Assembly: GCA_032358255.1 (NCBI GenBank)
Contig: JAULBX010000226.1
Coordinates: 95,948-159,947, forward strand
Length of the DNA: 64,000 nucleotides
From: Heterotrichella gracilis
Lineage: Eukaryota; Sar; Xanthophyceae; Tribonematales; Xanthonemataceae
Direction of reading: 5' to 3'
The position numbers were made by a program, and so were the translations under genes. Numbering within the stretch: the first letter of the stretch is position 1; each line of letters begins with the position of its first letter. Below, in pieces: positions 37,075-47,851 of this stretch. Under the pieces are notes generated by a model, which was not told the origin of the DNA, did not search any database, and worked only from the letters and a program-made list of their open reading frames with translations.

Positions 37075-37782
37075 TCATAGGATGTTTGCAGCAACCATCA
37101 AGTCTCTGAACTCCCCTTGGCTGAGCAGGCCGTCACCATCCCTGTCAAACTCGTCCATCAGCGTTTGCACTACCTCAACCAGCTGCTGCTCCCCAATGCC
37201 CTTGCCGCTGACCTTGCGCAGCATGGCATACACCTCTGATGCCGACACGAAGCCATCGTTGTCTTTGTCATACAAGTTGAACGTCACTGCAGGGTTGGCA
37301 AGGTTGGTAAAGGGTTATTGAAAACAGGTTACAAGATGAGCAGCGGGGGGCGTTTTTGCTCCAAAGACTTACAGTTGAACTTGGACTCTGCGTTGTTGAT
37401 CTCACTGAAAGCTTCCATCATTTTGGTCAGCTCGGGGATATCTATGTAACCGTCGTTGTTTTTGTCAAACAAGTCCAGCATGTGCAATACGTGTGGGTTG
37501 TTTTGAAACTCTGGCACCAAAACAAAGTCTGCAATGGGGTACTCGTCCACCCCCCCCGAAATCCTTTTGAACCTGCAAAACAGTCCCACTTGACACAACA
37601 AGATTGGTATCTGATGCACTCTGCACAGTTGGCAGCAAAGTCATGTGGTAAGGTCTAAGAACTTGAAGGGGTGTGTGGTAAGGCCTGAGGACTTGAAGGT
37701 GTCTGTACCTGCGCTGCATGCGGTCCACTTCAGCCTTTGACAGGTATCCCATTCCACTCAGTTTGGAGCCTTCTATCCCCAT
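37075..37782 (-). CDS. Calcineurin B-like EF-hand protein
   Basis: Three exons (37782-37709, 37572-37373, 37286-37075) join to 161 residues, near the usual ~170 of calcineurin B. It starts MGIEGSKLSGMG, with Gly2 suitable for N-myristoylation. Three canonical EF-hand loops are seen: DKNNDGYIDIPE, DKDNDGFVSASE and DRDGDGLLSQGE. The first EF-hand (around GGVDEYPIADFV) is degenerate. The block VPEFQNNPHVLHMLDLFD matches the calcineurin B pattern (LPELQQNP in animals). The expected role is the Ca2+-binding regulatory subunit of a PP2B phosphatase; the CHP or CBL families are alternatives. Intron 1 holds a ~30-base tandem duplication (CTTCAAG, then CCTTACCACA, twice). The 3' end converges on the p47-like gene, with 263 bases between. 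Confidence 0.85.
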
Positions 37783-38983
37783 GGCTGGTTGACAGCTACT
37801 GCAATTGGCAGCTGTTCTGAGAGCTTCAGGTTGTCCCTCCTGTGCAAGCGTTCAGTGAGTTTGAGTCCTGGTGTTGAACACTGGTTTCAACACTGGCTTC
37901 ACATCCTGTTATATACTTTCCCCAGTGGCAACTCCTCAGGGGGACCTGTAAGGCGTGTATGGAACATGCGCTCATACAAGAGAACTGACAGTGCTTTCCT
38001 TGCAGAAAAATGCTTCTGGTGTAAGAAGATAGGTAACGTGGCCAGTGGAAGAGTGTTGGGTTCACACACTCCCATCAGCATCGTGTTCAGCAGGGTACAA
38101 AACCATGCCGCTCACAATGTAGAACTTTGACTGACGGGTCTGTTGGTAAGAGCTTCACCTTGTAGTTCGGTTTGCCGGGAGCCGCTCTATAAGACCTGCT
38201 GTTGATGCGTTTGTCCAAGCTGGTCAACTTAGAGTAATAACAGATATAAGACCGAAAACACGGGGCAATAAGTGGTTTGTGCAAAGCAAACACTAAAAGG
38301 AGTTAGAGTGTGCCATCTACTCTATATACTGTTGGTTGAGAGAGGTGAGTGCTTTGGTCAACCCTGCAGCAGTTTAGCATTTTTTCCAGCGTGACTGCTG
38401 ACTCAGTTCAGTTAACTTCAAGTCGACGTGCGTTCAAGTCGTGCGACGTCGTGCGATTGGCAGTAAACGAGCATATGTCGTGCTTGCGAACCGCATAAAT
38501 TGATATCAGCTCGAGTAAGGCAACGTCTAGACACGTCTGAAAATTCTCTAGGAGATCGGGGACAGGGGACAGGGACGCGGGAAACTAGGGCGAAAGAAAT
38601 TGGGATCACTGCAATCACCCACATATACCCAGGTGGGTCAAACTCCACTCCACTTGTAACCTCGTACCCACTATTACTGTTATCAGAGTGGCGACTTGAG
38701 GCGCGTATTGAGGCAACAACCAGGACTGGCCATTAATGCATGCATGCATATGCAGTTGAGTCATGCAGGTGGCTACCCAGCTAGTTTGAGAGCGCTGTGC
38801 CCGCGAAACACGCACCGATCACGTGATTATGAACCTTTCTATGACAATGGCATTTTTTTGCGCTAGGTGCGCCCCTATTCTTTAACCCACCTCGCTCACC
38901 CACCCACCCACTACCTCCAAGTTGGTGAACCCAGAAGCTGTCCTTTGATACACTGCCTTCGCAGCAGCCACCAGCATCACGCC
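37783..38983. other. Intergenic between calcineurin B-like gene and F-box array
   Basis: Promoters of the calcineurin B-like gene (-) and F-box copy 2 (+) lie here. The only clear motif is TGCATGCATGCATA at 38737. No gene seen. Confidence 0.4.
38737..38750 (+). promoter_or_regulatory. TGCATGCATGCATA motif upstream of F-box copy 2
   Basis: An exact 14-base motif ends 234 bases before the copy 2 start codon. The same motif precedes the other family members. Confidence 0.45.
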
Positions 38984-40787
38984 ATGGCCACTCTACATCC
39001 TGCACTGGAGAGAACGGGAGGAGACATCCACAGCTTGCCTGACGTCTCCCTGGCACAGGTACTCTCCCCTAACTCCTGTTGGCACTGTGCATCATGTGGT
39101 TGCTTGTAGCAAGCCGAGGGGTTGCTTCACGGGCTTGTTATCACCTAGCTGCTGATGTTGGCCTGGTCACTCAAAAGCATATGAGTGTGCAACAATACTG
39201 GTTTGCTCACCCACAGGGTAGCCGAAAGTATAAGAGAGCTGCATAGCAGCGTGGTGTTACACCAACAACGACATACACACTGCAGGTGCTGCTATATCTT
39301 CCCTTTCGTGAGCGTACCCGAGCCACCACTGTGTGCCAGCGCTGGCACAACCTGCTCACCCGCCAGGGCGTGCTGTGGGAGCTGGTAGACTTGGAGTGTT
39401 ACTGGCCAGAAGACAGGCTGTGCAAGCAGCTGCACCACACAAGGGAGCTGGACTGCCGGAGCAACATTGCAGGGAGCGTGCAGATGATGGCTTCTTTGTC
39501 GCCTGCACGATCTCGCGTGTTGCGGCTGGCAGTGAATGATTCGTCACCCACACCAGCCCTGCAGGCCTGCGAATCACTCCTGGTGGCATGTGGGCGCCTG
39601 AATCAGCTTCAGGTCCTGCATTTGCAAGTGCTGCTACATCGCCGAGAACCAGGAATACAAGGGAACGATGCAGCAGTATGCGATAGCATGGCAGCCGTCA
39701 CCACACACCTCAGCCACCTCACAGCGCTCACCAGCCTGTCGTTGAACTTCGACTACAGTGAGAAGTACTTTGAAAGCGATCCCATCATTCCATACCCTTT
39801 GCCCCTCCTACCGTCTGTCATTGACATCACTTTGCATGTAAAGGGGCCGACCGACCCTGAGCGCACCCACGTCGCTTGGCGCCTCCCTCTCAGCAGCCTG
39901 CCCCAGCTGCGCAGCCTGACATTGAGCATGAAGTGGGTGGTGTTCATGTTGGACCTGCTCCCTGCAACGCGCTCACCTCCCTGGTGATGGATGTGGAACA
40001 TCCAGCACTGGAGCTGCCACACGAGTCATGGTGGCCCACCAGCCTGGAGGAGCTAACCATCACGGGGTGCCCCTCCGTGCACAAGGAGGATTGGGCACGC
40101 TTTCTGCCACCCGTGCGCAGCCTGCAGCTTGTTGGTCGCAGGGTTGAATCAAAGCTGATGCCCCATCTGCCAAGCACGCTGCAAGAGTTGAGCGTGAGCA
40201 CCAGCGAGTGGCAGTTGATCAGCCTTCCCGCCTTGCCCATGCTCACCCACCTCTCCGCACATGGCAGCATATCCCGCGTGACCCTCACGGCTCCCTTCCA
40301 CCCTGCTCTACTGGCTGATGTCCACGGCTCGCCGCGCTTGCGAGTGGTTGGGCAGGGGTGGGAGATTGCGTTGGAGGTCGACGGCGTTTACCTGCCGGAG
40401 AGGCAGGGGAGGCATGCCATTATGGAGGAGCAAGAGGAGCAGCCGGGGGTGGGGGTGGATGATGGCGACAGGCTAGCTGCCTTGCGGTGGGTGCAGGGCC
40501 ATGTGTGCCGTGCTGAGGACATATCTTACAGAATAGTGTGTTATACCAGGTCATCACCATCGTCATCATCAGCATCAGCCTCGTCTGAAGGTGAGCATGA
40601 CTCTGAACATGACGGTGAGCATGACTATGGGCATGACTATGAGGATGACTATGGGCATGATCATGGGCATACCTTTAAGCATAACTATGAGCATAACTAT
40701 GGGTATAACTATGGGTGTAACCATGGGTATGACTATGAGCATAACTATGGGTATAACGATGAGCATGACTCGTCACCATCAAGCTAG
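38984..40787 (+). pseudogene. F-box/leucine-rich protein, copy 2, frameshifted
   Basis: Exon 1 (38984-39058) encodes MATLHPALERTGGDIHSLPD and then VSLAQ. Exon 2 (39286-40787) completes the F-box (VLLYLPFRERTRATTVCQRW) and the leucine-rich part (LSHLTALTSLSL, LPQLRSLTL). One base is missing near 39968 (CCTGCAACGCGCTC against CCTGCAACCGCG in copy 5), which ends the first frame at 39987. The rest (ALELPHESWWPTSLEEL, LRVVGQGWEIAL, RLAALRWVQGH) is open in the shifted frame to TAG at 40785-40787. The C-terminus is unlike the other copies: a Ser-rich stretch and then a His/Tyr/Asp repeat. The lesion could be a real mutation or an assembly error. If functional, the protein would be an SCF substrate receptor. 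Confidence 0.65.
40588..40775 (+). repeat. 12-base-period repeat encoding a His/Tyr-rich tail
   Basis: Units like GAGCATGACTAT and GGGCATGACTAT repeat in tandem and encode HDYGHDYEDDYGHDHGH, then a HNYEHNYGYNYG pattern. The repeat is at the end of F-box copy 2 only. Since unit lengths are multiples of three, copy-number change would keep the frame. Confidence 0.8.
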
Positions 40788-41795
40788 GGTGCCTGGATTC
40801 CCAAAGGCACGCAGTCAGCGCCTCCTTACAAGGCTTCTATTTGTGTAAAAAATATGACACACACAAGGGTGCAGTAGGTATGAGGCTGTGCCTCAGATCA
40901 TATGGCATCTGGCTGGCCCTTTGGTTAACTAGGCGAGCGCTGGGGAGATCTTGTGAGGTTGATTTGAGATATGGCGCTCACCACCATTGCCACAGCGTGT
41001 GTTACTACGGAGTATTCCCTATGCTTTAACGATTTGCGGAATGGTGCATGTGACCAGGCCCGTAATATTGGGCCATTGCATTAAGTTTCAGGCCTTGCTT
41101 AATCTGCGCAGACCTTTCCCATGGTGCATACTACCTCCGGGTGGGCAATGATTATGCTGATGCTGACGTTGTGACATTTCATAGGCCAACATGTTGAAAA
41201 CATGAACATTTTAAAAATTAATCTGATGCATACTTTCTGGTATCTGGGCAGAGAGGAACACAGAGGCTTTTTGTACCTGGCTTATTACCTGTGCGCTTTT
41301 CAAGTCACAAGGGCATGGCCTGCGGCAGGGATCAAGTTGGGGACCGGGAATCGAGTTGGGACCGGGGATAATGTCGACCGGTCTTGAGGAAACTGGGATA
41401 CCACTGGCACTGGTAGACAATCACCGACAGTCTAGACAGAAGGGGGCAACCACACACCGGAATTTAATCGTAAGCTTGCACCGCTCACTCTCAGTTGCGC
41501 CGTCAGTCCCAAGTTGGTGTTGCCTGGAGACAGTGTCGCAGATGCATGCATGCATAAATCGAGGAAGGTGGTCCTTACAGCTGACTGGACAGCCTATGCA
41601 GCAGCTACCCAGCCAAAATGCACGTTTTTTAAACCTATCGATAGGTTGGAAGTATGCGCTACTTGTGGGACTCATAGGACGTGGGTCGTTTCATGTGCCC
41701 CAGACCACCTGACTTGTTGCCAGCTTGATTGTTACACAATCACAGAGGTCAACGCATACTGCGTTCGCAGCACAACATAGCAGTAGCATCCCGTC
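40788..41795. other. Intergenic between F-box copies 2 and 3
   Basis: No gene seen. A run of GGGACCGGG-type strings (GGGACCGGGAATCGAGTTGG) lies near 41339-41370, and the shared F-box upstream motif is at 41543. Confidence 0.4.
41543..41556 (+). promoter_or_regulatory. TGCATGCATGCATA motif upstream of F-box copy 3
   Basis: An exact 14-base motif ends 240 bases before the codon aligned with the family start codon. Confidence 0.45.
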
Positions 41796-43261
41796 CTGGG
41801 CACTCAGCAGCCTGCAGTGGAGCGATCGGGAGGACACATTCACAGCCTGCCAGATGACGCCCTGGCACAGGTACTCGCCCCAACCTCTAACAACCTCTTG
41901 CTGGCATAGCGCACTGCGCTTGCTGTAGTGCCACGGGTGCGTTGCACAGTGTCACTGTGTAACAAGGCTTCTTGCAGTCTAGTTGCTAGCCAAGTGCACA
42001 CAAAACGTGCTATAAAACATCCTCAACCCACCCCCCGCAGGTGCTGCTGTGCCTGCCACTCTATGAGTGTGCCCAAGCCACCACCGTGTGTCAGCGCTGG
42101 CACACCCTGCTCAACTGCCAGGGCGTGCTGTGGGAGCGGGTAGACTCGCCAGGCCCCTGCTTTCGCCTGTTGTCAGTCAGCAAGCTGTGCGAGCACCTGC
42201 GCCACACAACGGAACTGGACCACATGGGGCCAGTCGTGGGCACTCTGCAGAGTGTGCAACTGTTGACGTCACTGACGCCTGCACGTGCGCGAGTGTTGCG
42301 CCTATCAGTGATGGATTGGTCAAGCACGCCAGCCCTCCAGTGCTACGAATCGCTCCTGGCAGCGTGTGGGCGCCTGCATCGGCTGGAGGTCCTGCACTTG
42401 CGCGTGGACACACTCGGGCAGCGTGCAAGGCAAAGGGACGGGACAACGCTGTATCAAAGCTTGGCTGCAACCACCACACACCTCAGCCACCTCACAGCGC
42501 TCACCAGCATTTCTTTGGGGTTCAAGAACAAAACCAACTCAGGCATAGGCAACGGGCCTTACCCGTTGCCCCTCCTACCCTCAGTAATTGATGTCAAACT
42601 GGATGTGGGAATGGATCCCAGGCTAAACAGGCTAGTCGAGTGGCACATCCCCTTTGGCAGCCTGCCCCAGCTGCGCAGCCTGACACTTACGGTCAAGTGG
42701 TCGGAGTTCAAGTTGGATCTGCGCCCTGCAACCATGCTCACCGCCCTGGCGCTGGATGTCAACGATGCGCTGTTGGTGCTGCCGCGCGAGTCGCCATGGT
42801 GGCCCACCAGCCTCGACAAGCTAGCCCTCACCGCCACAGGCGACTTCTACGAGCAGATCAGGAATGATTGGACACGCATGCTGCCGCCCGTGCGCAGCCT
42901 GCACCTTGCTGCAAGCGACTTCATTGGAGCACAGCTGATGCCCCACCTGCCAACCATGCTGCAGGAGCTGAGCATCAGGATCATCAGTCTGGACCTGCCT
43001 GACATCACCCTCCCCGCCTTGCCCAAGCTCACCTCCCTCTCCACGCCCCGTGGCACACCTTGCTTAACCCTCACCGCTCCCATCCACCCTCATCGATGGA
43101 GGGTGGCTGGCATAGATATCTGCAGCTCCGTGGCTGGCTGGCATCGCGAGTGGTTGGGCCGGGCTGGGTGGTGGCGGTGGGGCCTGGCGGCGTTCAGCTG
43201 CTGGAGGGGCATGGGGTGTAACAGCCAGCGAAAGGGCGTGTTGGAATGGGAATTCTCGTAA
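41796..43261 (+). pseudogene. F-box/leucine-rich protein, copy 3, no ATG and altered 3' end
   Basis: Exon 1 (41796-41870) aligns with the other copies but has CTG where they have ATG. It has no in-frame ATG, and a TAG lies five codons upstream. Exon 2 starts at 42041 (VLLCLPLYECAQATTVCQRW) and is open through the family blocks (LSHLTALTSISLGF, LPQLRSLTLTVKW, PWWPTSLDKLAL, LPALPKLTSL, LTLTAPIHP). Soon after LTLTAPIHPH, an insertion near 43096-43122 shifts the frame, so the family C-terminus (LRVVGQGWE...) is replaced by an unrelated Trp/Gly-rich tail ending in a hairpin at 43231-43298. Either CTG initiation is used or the copy is dead; I favour decay. Confidence 0.6.
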
Positions 43262-43298
43262 CATGTGGTACGAGAATTCCCCCACCAACGCGCCCTTT
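43231..43298. repeat. Near-perfect 30-base inverted repeat at F-box copy 3 end
   Basis: The left arm 43231-43260 (AAAGGGCG, then GTTGG and GGGAATTCTCGTA) is matched by the right arm 43269-43298 with three mismatches over 30 bases and an 8-base loop. Weaker pairing extends outward to about 43217 and 43314 (GTGTAACAGCCAGC against GCTGACTCTAACAC). It could be a hairpin RNA, a MITE-like remnant or a cruciform. Confidence 0.8.
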
Positions 43299-43749
43299 TT
43301 GCTGACTCTAACACTTGGGAGGCGCAAAAGGATGGAGGAGGTGGCGGGGCAGAGGGTGGGGATCCTATGCGCGGGGTTGGCGGCGGTGGTGGGAGACAGG
43401 AACAACCTTGGACAATAGTTTGTAATGCCGCACGTCATGTCAGGTAGCAGTTGATTGTGCGTATATGGTGGGAGGAACAATGGACAGGGAGGCAGAGCCT
43501 CTCATTTGCTGAATCCTCTTTCTTACCTACTGCGATTGTTCAACAACTGGGCCAGAATGGGGCTGTGTGGATAATTTTTATCCATGTACTTGTGTGATTG
43601 TGCTTGCATGTTTCTGTTGAGTGCATGGATTTAGGCTGGGCCATTTGCTATATCACATCACGGCTTAGCATTGTACTGTTCATTGACATGCATTGGAAGC
43701 GAAATGTTGTATCGGCGCGAGCCTAACAGACACCGCCATCCCAGCTTTG

Positions 43750-43827
43750 TATGGTGCCACAGGTATGACCCCAAGTATGTAGCAGGCACGAAAGTTTACA
43801 TACTTGGGGCCATATCTTGGCACCATA
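43750..43827 (+). ncRNA. Small-RNA-precursor-like hairpin (candidate)
   Basis: Arm 43750-43781 (TATGGTGCCA, then CCCCAAGTATGTA) pairs with arm 43797-43827 (TACATACTTGGGG, then TGGCACCATA) over about 31 positions, with a few mismatches or bulges and a 15-base loop. Arm length and imperfect pairing fit an algal microRNA or siRNA precursor. There is no expression evidence, and the palindrome could equally be a transposon remnant. Confidence 0.4.
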
Positions 43828-44465
43828 TGTTAACTTTTTTGGTTGTCTGTATGGCTACAGATCCAGGCATTGCTTGCCACCACATCAAGACTCTTTTTGA
43901 GAGGCAATAGGCTGGTCAACTAGACATTTTGCATCCCCCTACTCAGCACCAATACCAGAATGGCGCCAACTCCACTGTAATATCAATGCAGACGATCCGA
44001 CGTCAGAACACGATTGGCTGAGCAATCTGACTATTTGAATGAGCTCTGTCAGTGTTTTGCAGTGGTCAGGGCAGCTGATGTTCAGCAAACTTTCCAGTCA
44101 ACCGCCTCGAAGCATTACCCAATCGTGTTAATTCCAGAATAGTGCAGTGTTAATCTCAGAGGCTTGATAAACGATCAGACAGAAGGAAACTGGGATAAAT
44201 GAGGCATAATATGTATCCCATGGGGTCATTCCTGCCCTGATTAAGGACATCACTGATCTTTTTAGTAAAAAGAAGCGTTATGTGTTTTTGCAATGAATAT
44301 ATTTACAAAAATACCGTGTGTTTTTGAAACCATGGTAATATTGCAGGTTTTGTGTTGCAACCTGTCTATCACCACGACAAAAAGGCAGATACCTCACATT
44401 CCCTTCGTCATACAGTCCACTGGTGCTGTTTACAAGGTACTTAGTGAGGCAACGGGGTCTTGGGG

Positions 44466-44479
44466 TGCATGCATGCATA
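44466..44479 (+). promoter_or_regulatory. TGCATGCATGCATA motif upstream of F-box copy 4
   Basis: An exact 14-base motif lies 83 bases before the usable ATG, much closer than in the other copies (234-252 bases). It is followed by TATAACA. Confidence 0.45.
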
Positions 44480-44561
44480 TAACAGGGCTTATACACACCA
44501 TTGGCTCAATAATCGCAGCACATAGCAGCAGCTTCCAGTCTTGGGCACTTTACAGCCTGCA

Positions 44562-46547
44562 ATGGACGGCAGGGAAGGACACATCCACAGCCTGCCTGAT
44601 GGCGCCCTGGCACAGGTACTGTCCTAGCATCGTGCACTGCGCTAGAAGTTTTCTGTGTAGCGAAGCATGGGTGTATTACATAGGTCCCTATACTATGTGG
44701 GGATCGTTGATCCTGGGTGGTCAAGCCACCCTATCATTGTACAGGGCAAGCTTACCCCTTGCCGCCCCTAACTTCCCAGGTTGCGAGATAGAAGCACTGT
44801 GGCTTTAAAGTAAAGTGTTTGACCCATCTCAGGTCCAACCTTCGTACTGTATTTGGGGCAACCAACAAACAGGTCATTAGTTGTGTACCCACTGGAGCAT
44901 GCTAGTGGACGTTCCCTGCTTTGCCCTTTGCCCCCAGCCACCCCCTCCTGCCTGTGTCTTGTTGGTCACCAACCTAGGGATCAGCCGAGTATGTGTTGTC
45001 ATATGCCCTAAGTTGTGCACCTAAACCCCGTTTGGAATATTATTTTTTCGAGCAAAGTCGGGTGGCCAAGCCATCTTGTTATGTACCAACGCTGGTTGCT
45101 CAGTTTGGCTGCAGATAAGGAGCAGACGTGCATACGAGTTGTTAATACAGCAACAACTGTCACACCGCAGGTGCTGCTGTGCCTGCCGCTGCCAATGCGT
45201 GCGCAAGCCACCACTGTGTGCCAGCGCTGGCACAACCTGCTCAATGGCCAGGGCGTGCTGTGGGAGCGGATAGATGCGGCATACTGCCACTTGCCAGTAG
45301 ACAGGCTGTGCACACACCTGCACCACACAAGGGAATTGGACCGCACTGCCAACATTGAGGAGAGCGTGCAGATGGTGGCTTCGATGAGTCCTGCACACGC
45401 GCAGTCCTTGGGCCTGACAGTGGAAGATTTGTCTAACACGCCAGTCCTGCAGAGCTACGATTGGCTCCTTGCCGCGTGTGGGCGCCTGCACAGGCTGCAG
45501 GCCCTGGACTTGCGCGTGGCCTCAGCCCGTGACAGAACACCAGGGGTCCACGCCACACTATCTCAAGGCATGGCAGCTGCCACCACACACCTCAGCCACC
45601 TGACAGCGCTCACCAGCATTTCATTGAGGTTCAGGCACTACGATGGTGCGGACTACAGGTCAATTGTCTCCTACCCGTTGCCCCTCCTGCCCTCTGTGGT
45701 TCACGCCGCCTTGGAAGTGGACACTGGGCCATTTGATGGCATCCCCATCCCAGCCTCATGGAGTCCACCTCTCAGCAGCCTGCCCCAGCTGCGCAGCTTG
45801 ACACTGAGGGTTGAGGGTGATGAGTTTGCATTGGACATGCGCCAGGCAAGTGCCCTCACAGCTCTCGATCTACGTATTAAACATGCAGTACTGAAGCTGC
45901 CTCTTGGGTCATCAGCCTGGTGGTCCACCAGCCTCGAGAAGTTCACCATCCACTCCAGCTCACATGCCCTGCAAGGTTTGAACACAAGGAATGTTTTGGC
46001 ACATCTGCTGCCACCCGTGCGCATCATGGAGCTTGCTGTCTCACCCGAGATTGTGCCACAGCTGCTGGCACTCCTGCCAACCACTCTCCAGGAGCTGACT
46101 GTCAGTCTATCGGCGGGGTGCCTGCCGTACGCCAGCTTCCCCGTCTTGCCCAAGCTCACCTACCTATCCACGCCGTCTGCCACACACATCGTGACCCTCA
46201 CCGCTCCCATCCAGCCTCATCTGCGGCTCCATGGCTGGCTGCCCTTGCGAGTGGTGGGGCAGGGGTGGGAGATAGCGGGGGCCTGCGAAAAGGCTCACCT
46301 GCCGAAGATTCAAGGGAGATGCGTATGGATGGAGGAGGTGGTGGGGCAGCCGATGGGGGCGCTACCGACAGAGCTGATGGCAGCGGTGGATGGTGGTGGA
46401 AGACTGGCTGCCTTGCGGTGGATGCAGGGCCATGTGGAGGGGATGCGTGCTCGCGACATCAAAGTGCTCGCCAGCTTGAGCGCCCACTTCAATGTCAGGA
46501 CTGATATGCCTGCATATTGCATAGCATGTTACGATACGGCATGCTAG
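44562..46547 (+). CDS. F-box/leucine-rich protein, copy 4, intact
   Basis: This is the only copy with an uninterrupted frame: exon 1 44562-44615 and exon 2 45171-46547, 476 residues. The F-box is split by the intron (HIHSLPDGALAQ, then VLLCLPLPMRAQATTVCQRW, HNLLNGQGVLWERID). The rest is leucine-rich (LSHLTALTSISLRF, LPQLRSLTLRVEG, LLALLPTTLQELTV, LPKLTYLSTP) and ends with the family blocks LRVVGQGWEIAGACE and GRLAALRWMQGHVEG. The codon aligned with the family ATG is TTG (44541-44543), so translation should start at the next in-frame ATG, seven codons downstream, which keeps the F-box. Expected role: Skp1-binding substrate receptor of an SCF ubiquitin ligase. The substrate is unknown. Confidence 0.75.
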
Positions 46548-47851
46548 TGTAGGAGTAGCAGGCATGCCTTCCTCTGACACAGCTGCGGCACTGGGGATGT
46601 AGAACACCCTTGTGCTGCACTGTACATGTGCAGTGTGTGGGTTGATGACCCAGTTACAACATGGTGCAAGGCATTGTTTTTGCCATAATGGGGCTGAGCA
46701 CCCTATTGTGGTAATTGACAAGGGAGTAAACTGCCAGTTCATTTTTTCTTAGAGGTTGAGGTGTACTAGGAGTCACGGAATTGACAGGTTTTCCAAGCAC
46801 AAATAATTGGTTGTTTGCTGGCGCATGGTGATCACTGCTACGATTATTGCGATGATGGTCACGATGGTCACCGCCAGGCATGCCGCAAGCTGCAAAATAG
46901 GGTGGTCAGAGCATTATGCAGACATCTGTTATTACAGCTTTATGCTCTACTGTTCTAGAGGGTAAATTCCAGAGCATGCCTAGTTGTAGGATGTAGATGG
47001 GAAGCTGTTGCCAGGTGCCACCGCCGGTGCACTCTGGAGACAGCTTGCTGGCATGTTATGCAATTTAAGGGTACGAAACGGGGACTTGAATTTTAGATTT
47101 GCTCATCGTTAACTAGTGTCAATAGGACAAACCTGTTTAAGCTGGCCCCATCATCTGAGGTTGCAGACCATCCAGAGCCATCACATGCCGGCATCCACAC
47201 GTGGCCATGCGGCGCTAGGCATTGAACTAGGGCGCTCCATGGGGTCAATGGTCAGTGCAAGTGATTTTATCCAACGGCATACAACGGGGCGGATATGCTT
47301 TCCATGAAAGCCTGACCAACAAAGGGAACATGCTGCTGAAGTGATCCTTGCCAGAGGATTCGCAGTAAGAAGCCATTACCCATATACTTAAATATATGGG
47401 TTTTATTATTTCAGAAAATGTTATTCCATCATAAAAATGTTTTGGTGCACCAGGTGACCTGTCAAAACCCAAACCTCTTGAAAACACAACTGCTCGACTC
47501 AATGTAAGTCGCTACCCAGTCCATATAAGAAACCGCGCCATTGCATTGTCTGACGAGACGGTAAGGGCGACGGGGCCCTGATTCCAAGCATGCATGCATA
47601 TCGAGGCAAGTGACAGCTAACAAACGCAGACCCACCTGTGTACCGTCCCCGTCTAAATAAGGGTTCTGATTATCTTGAGCGCTAGACGCGGGACGTATAG
47701 ATCGTGGGCCCTTTCCTTGGCAGCGCACCCTTACCCTTCCCAGGCATCTCCCTGCTTGGTGCTATCCAATTCACATAGCTCCACCAGAACAGCCAGCCAA
47801 TTGACAGTTGACGTTGCCTGCACAACCACACAGGAACAGCAGCAGCCTATC
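46548..47851. other. Intergenic between F-box copies 4 and 5
   Basis: No gene seen. An AT-rich patch lies at about 47385-47440, and the shared F-box upstream motif is at 47588. Confidence 0.4.
47588..47600 (+). promoter_or_regulatory. GCATGCATGCATA motif upstream of F-box copy 5
   Basis: The motif lacks only the first T of the version seen at the other copies and ends 252 bases before the start codon. Confidence 0.45.

Larger units (their letters stand above)
43262..44561. other. Intergenic between F-box copies 3 and 4
   Basis: No gene seen. It contains the right half of the 43231-43298 hairpin, a second hairpin at 43750-43827, and the shared F-box upstream motif at 44466. Confidence 0.45.
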
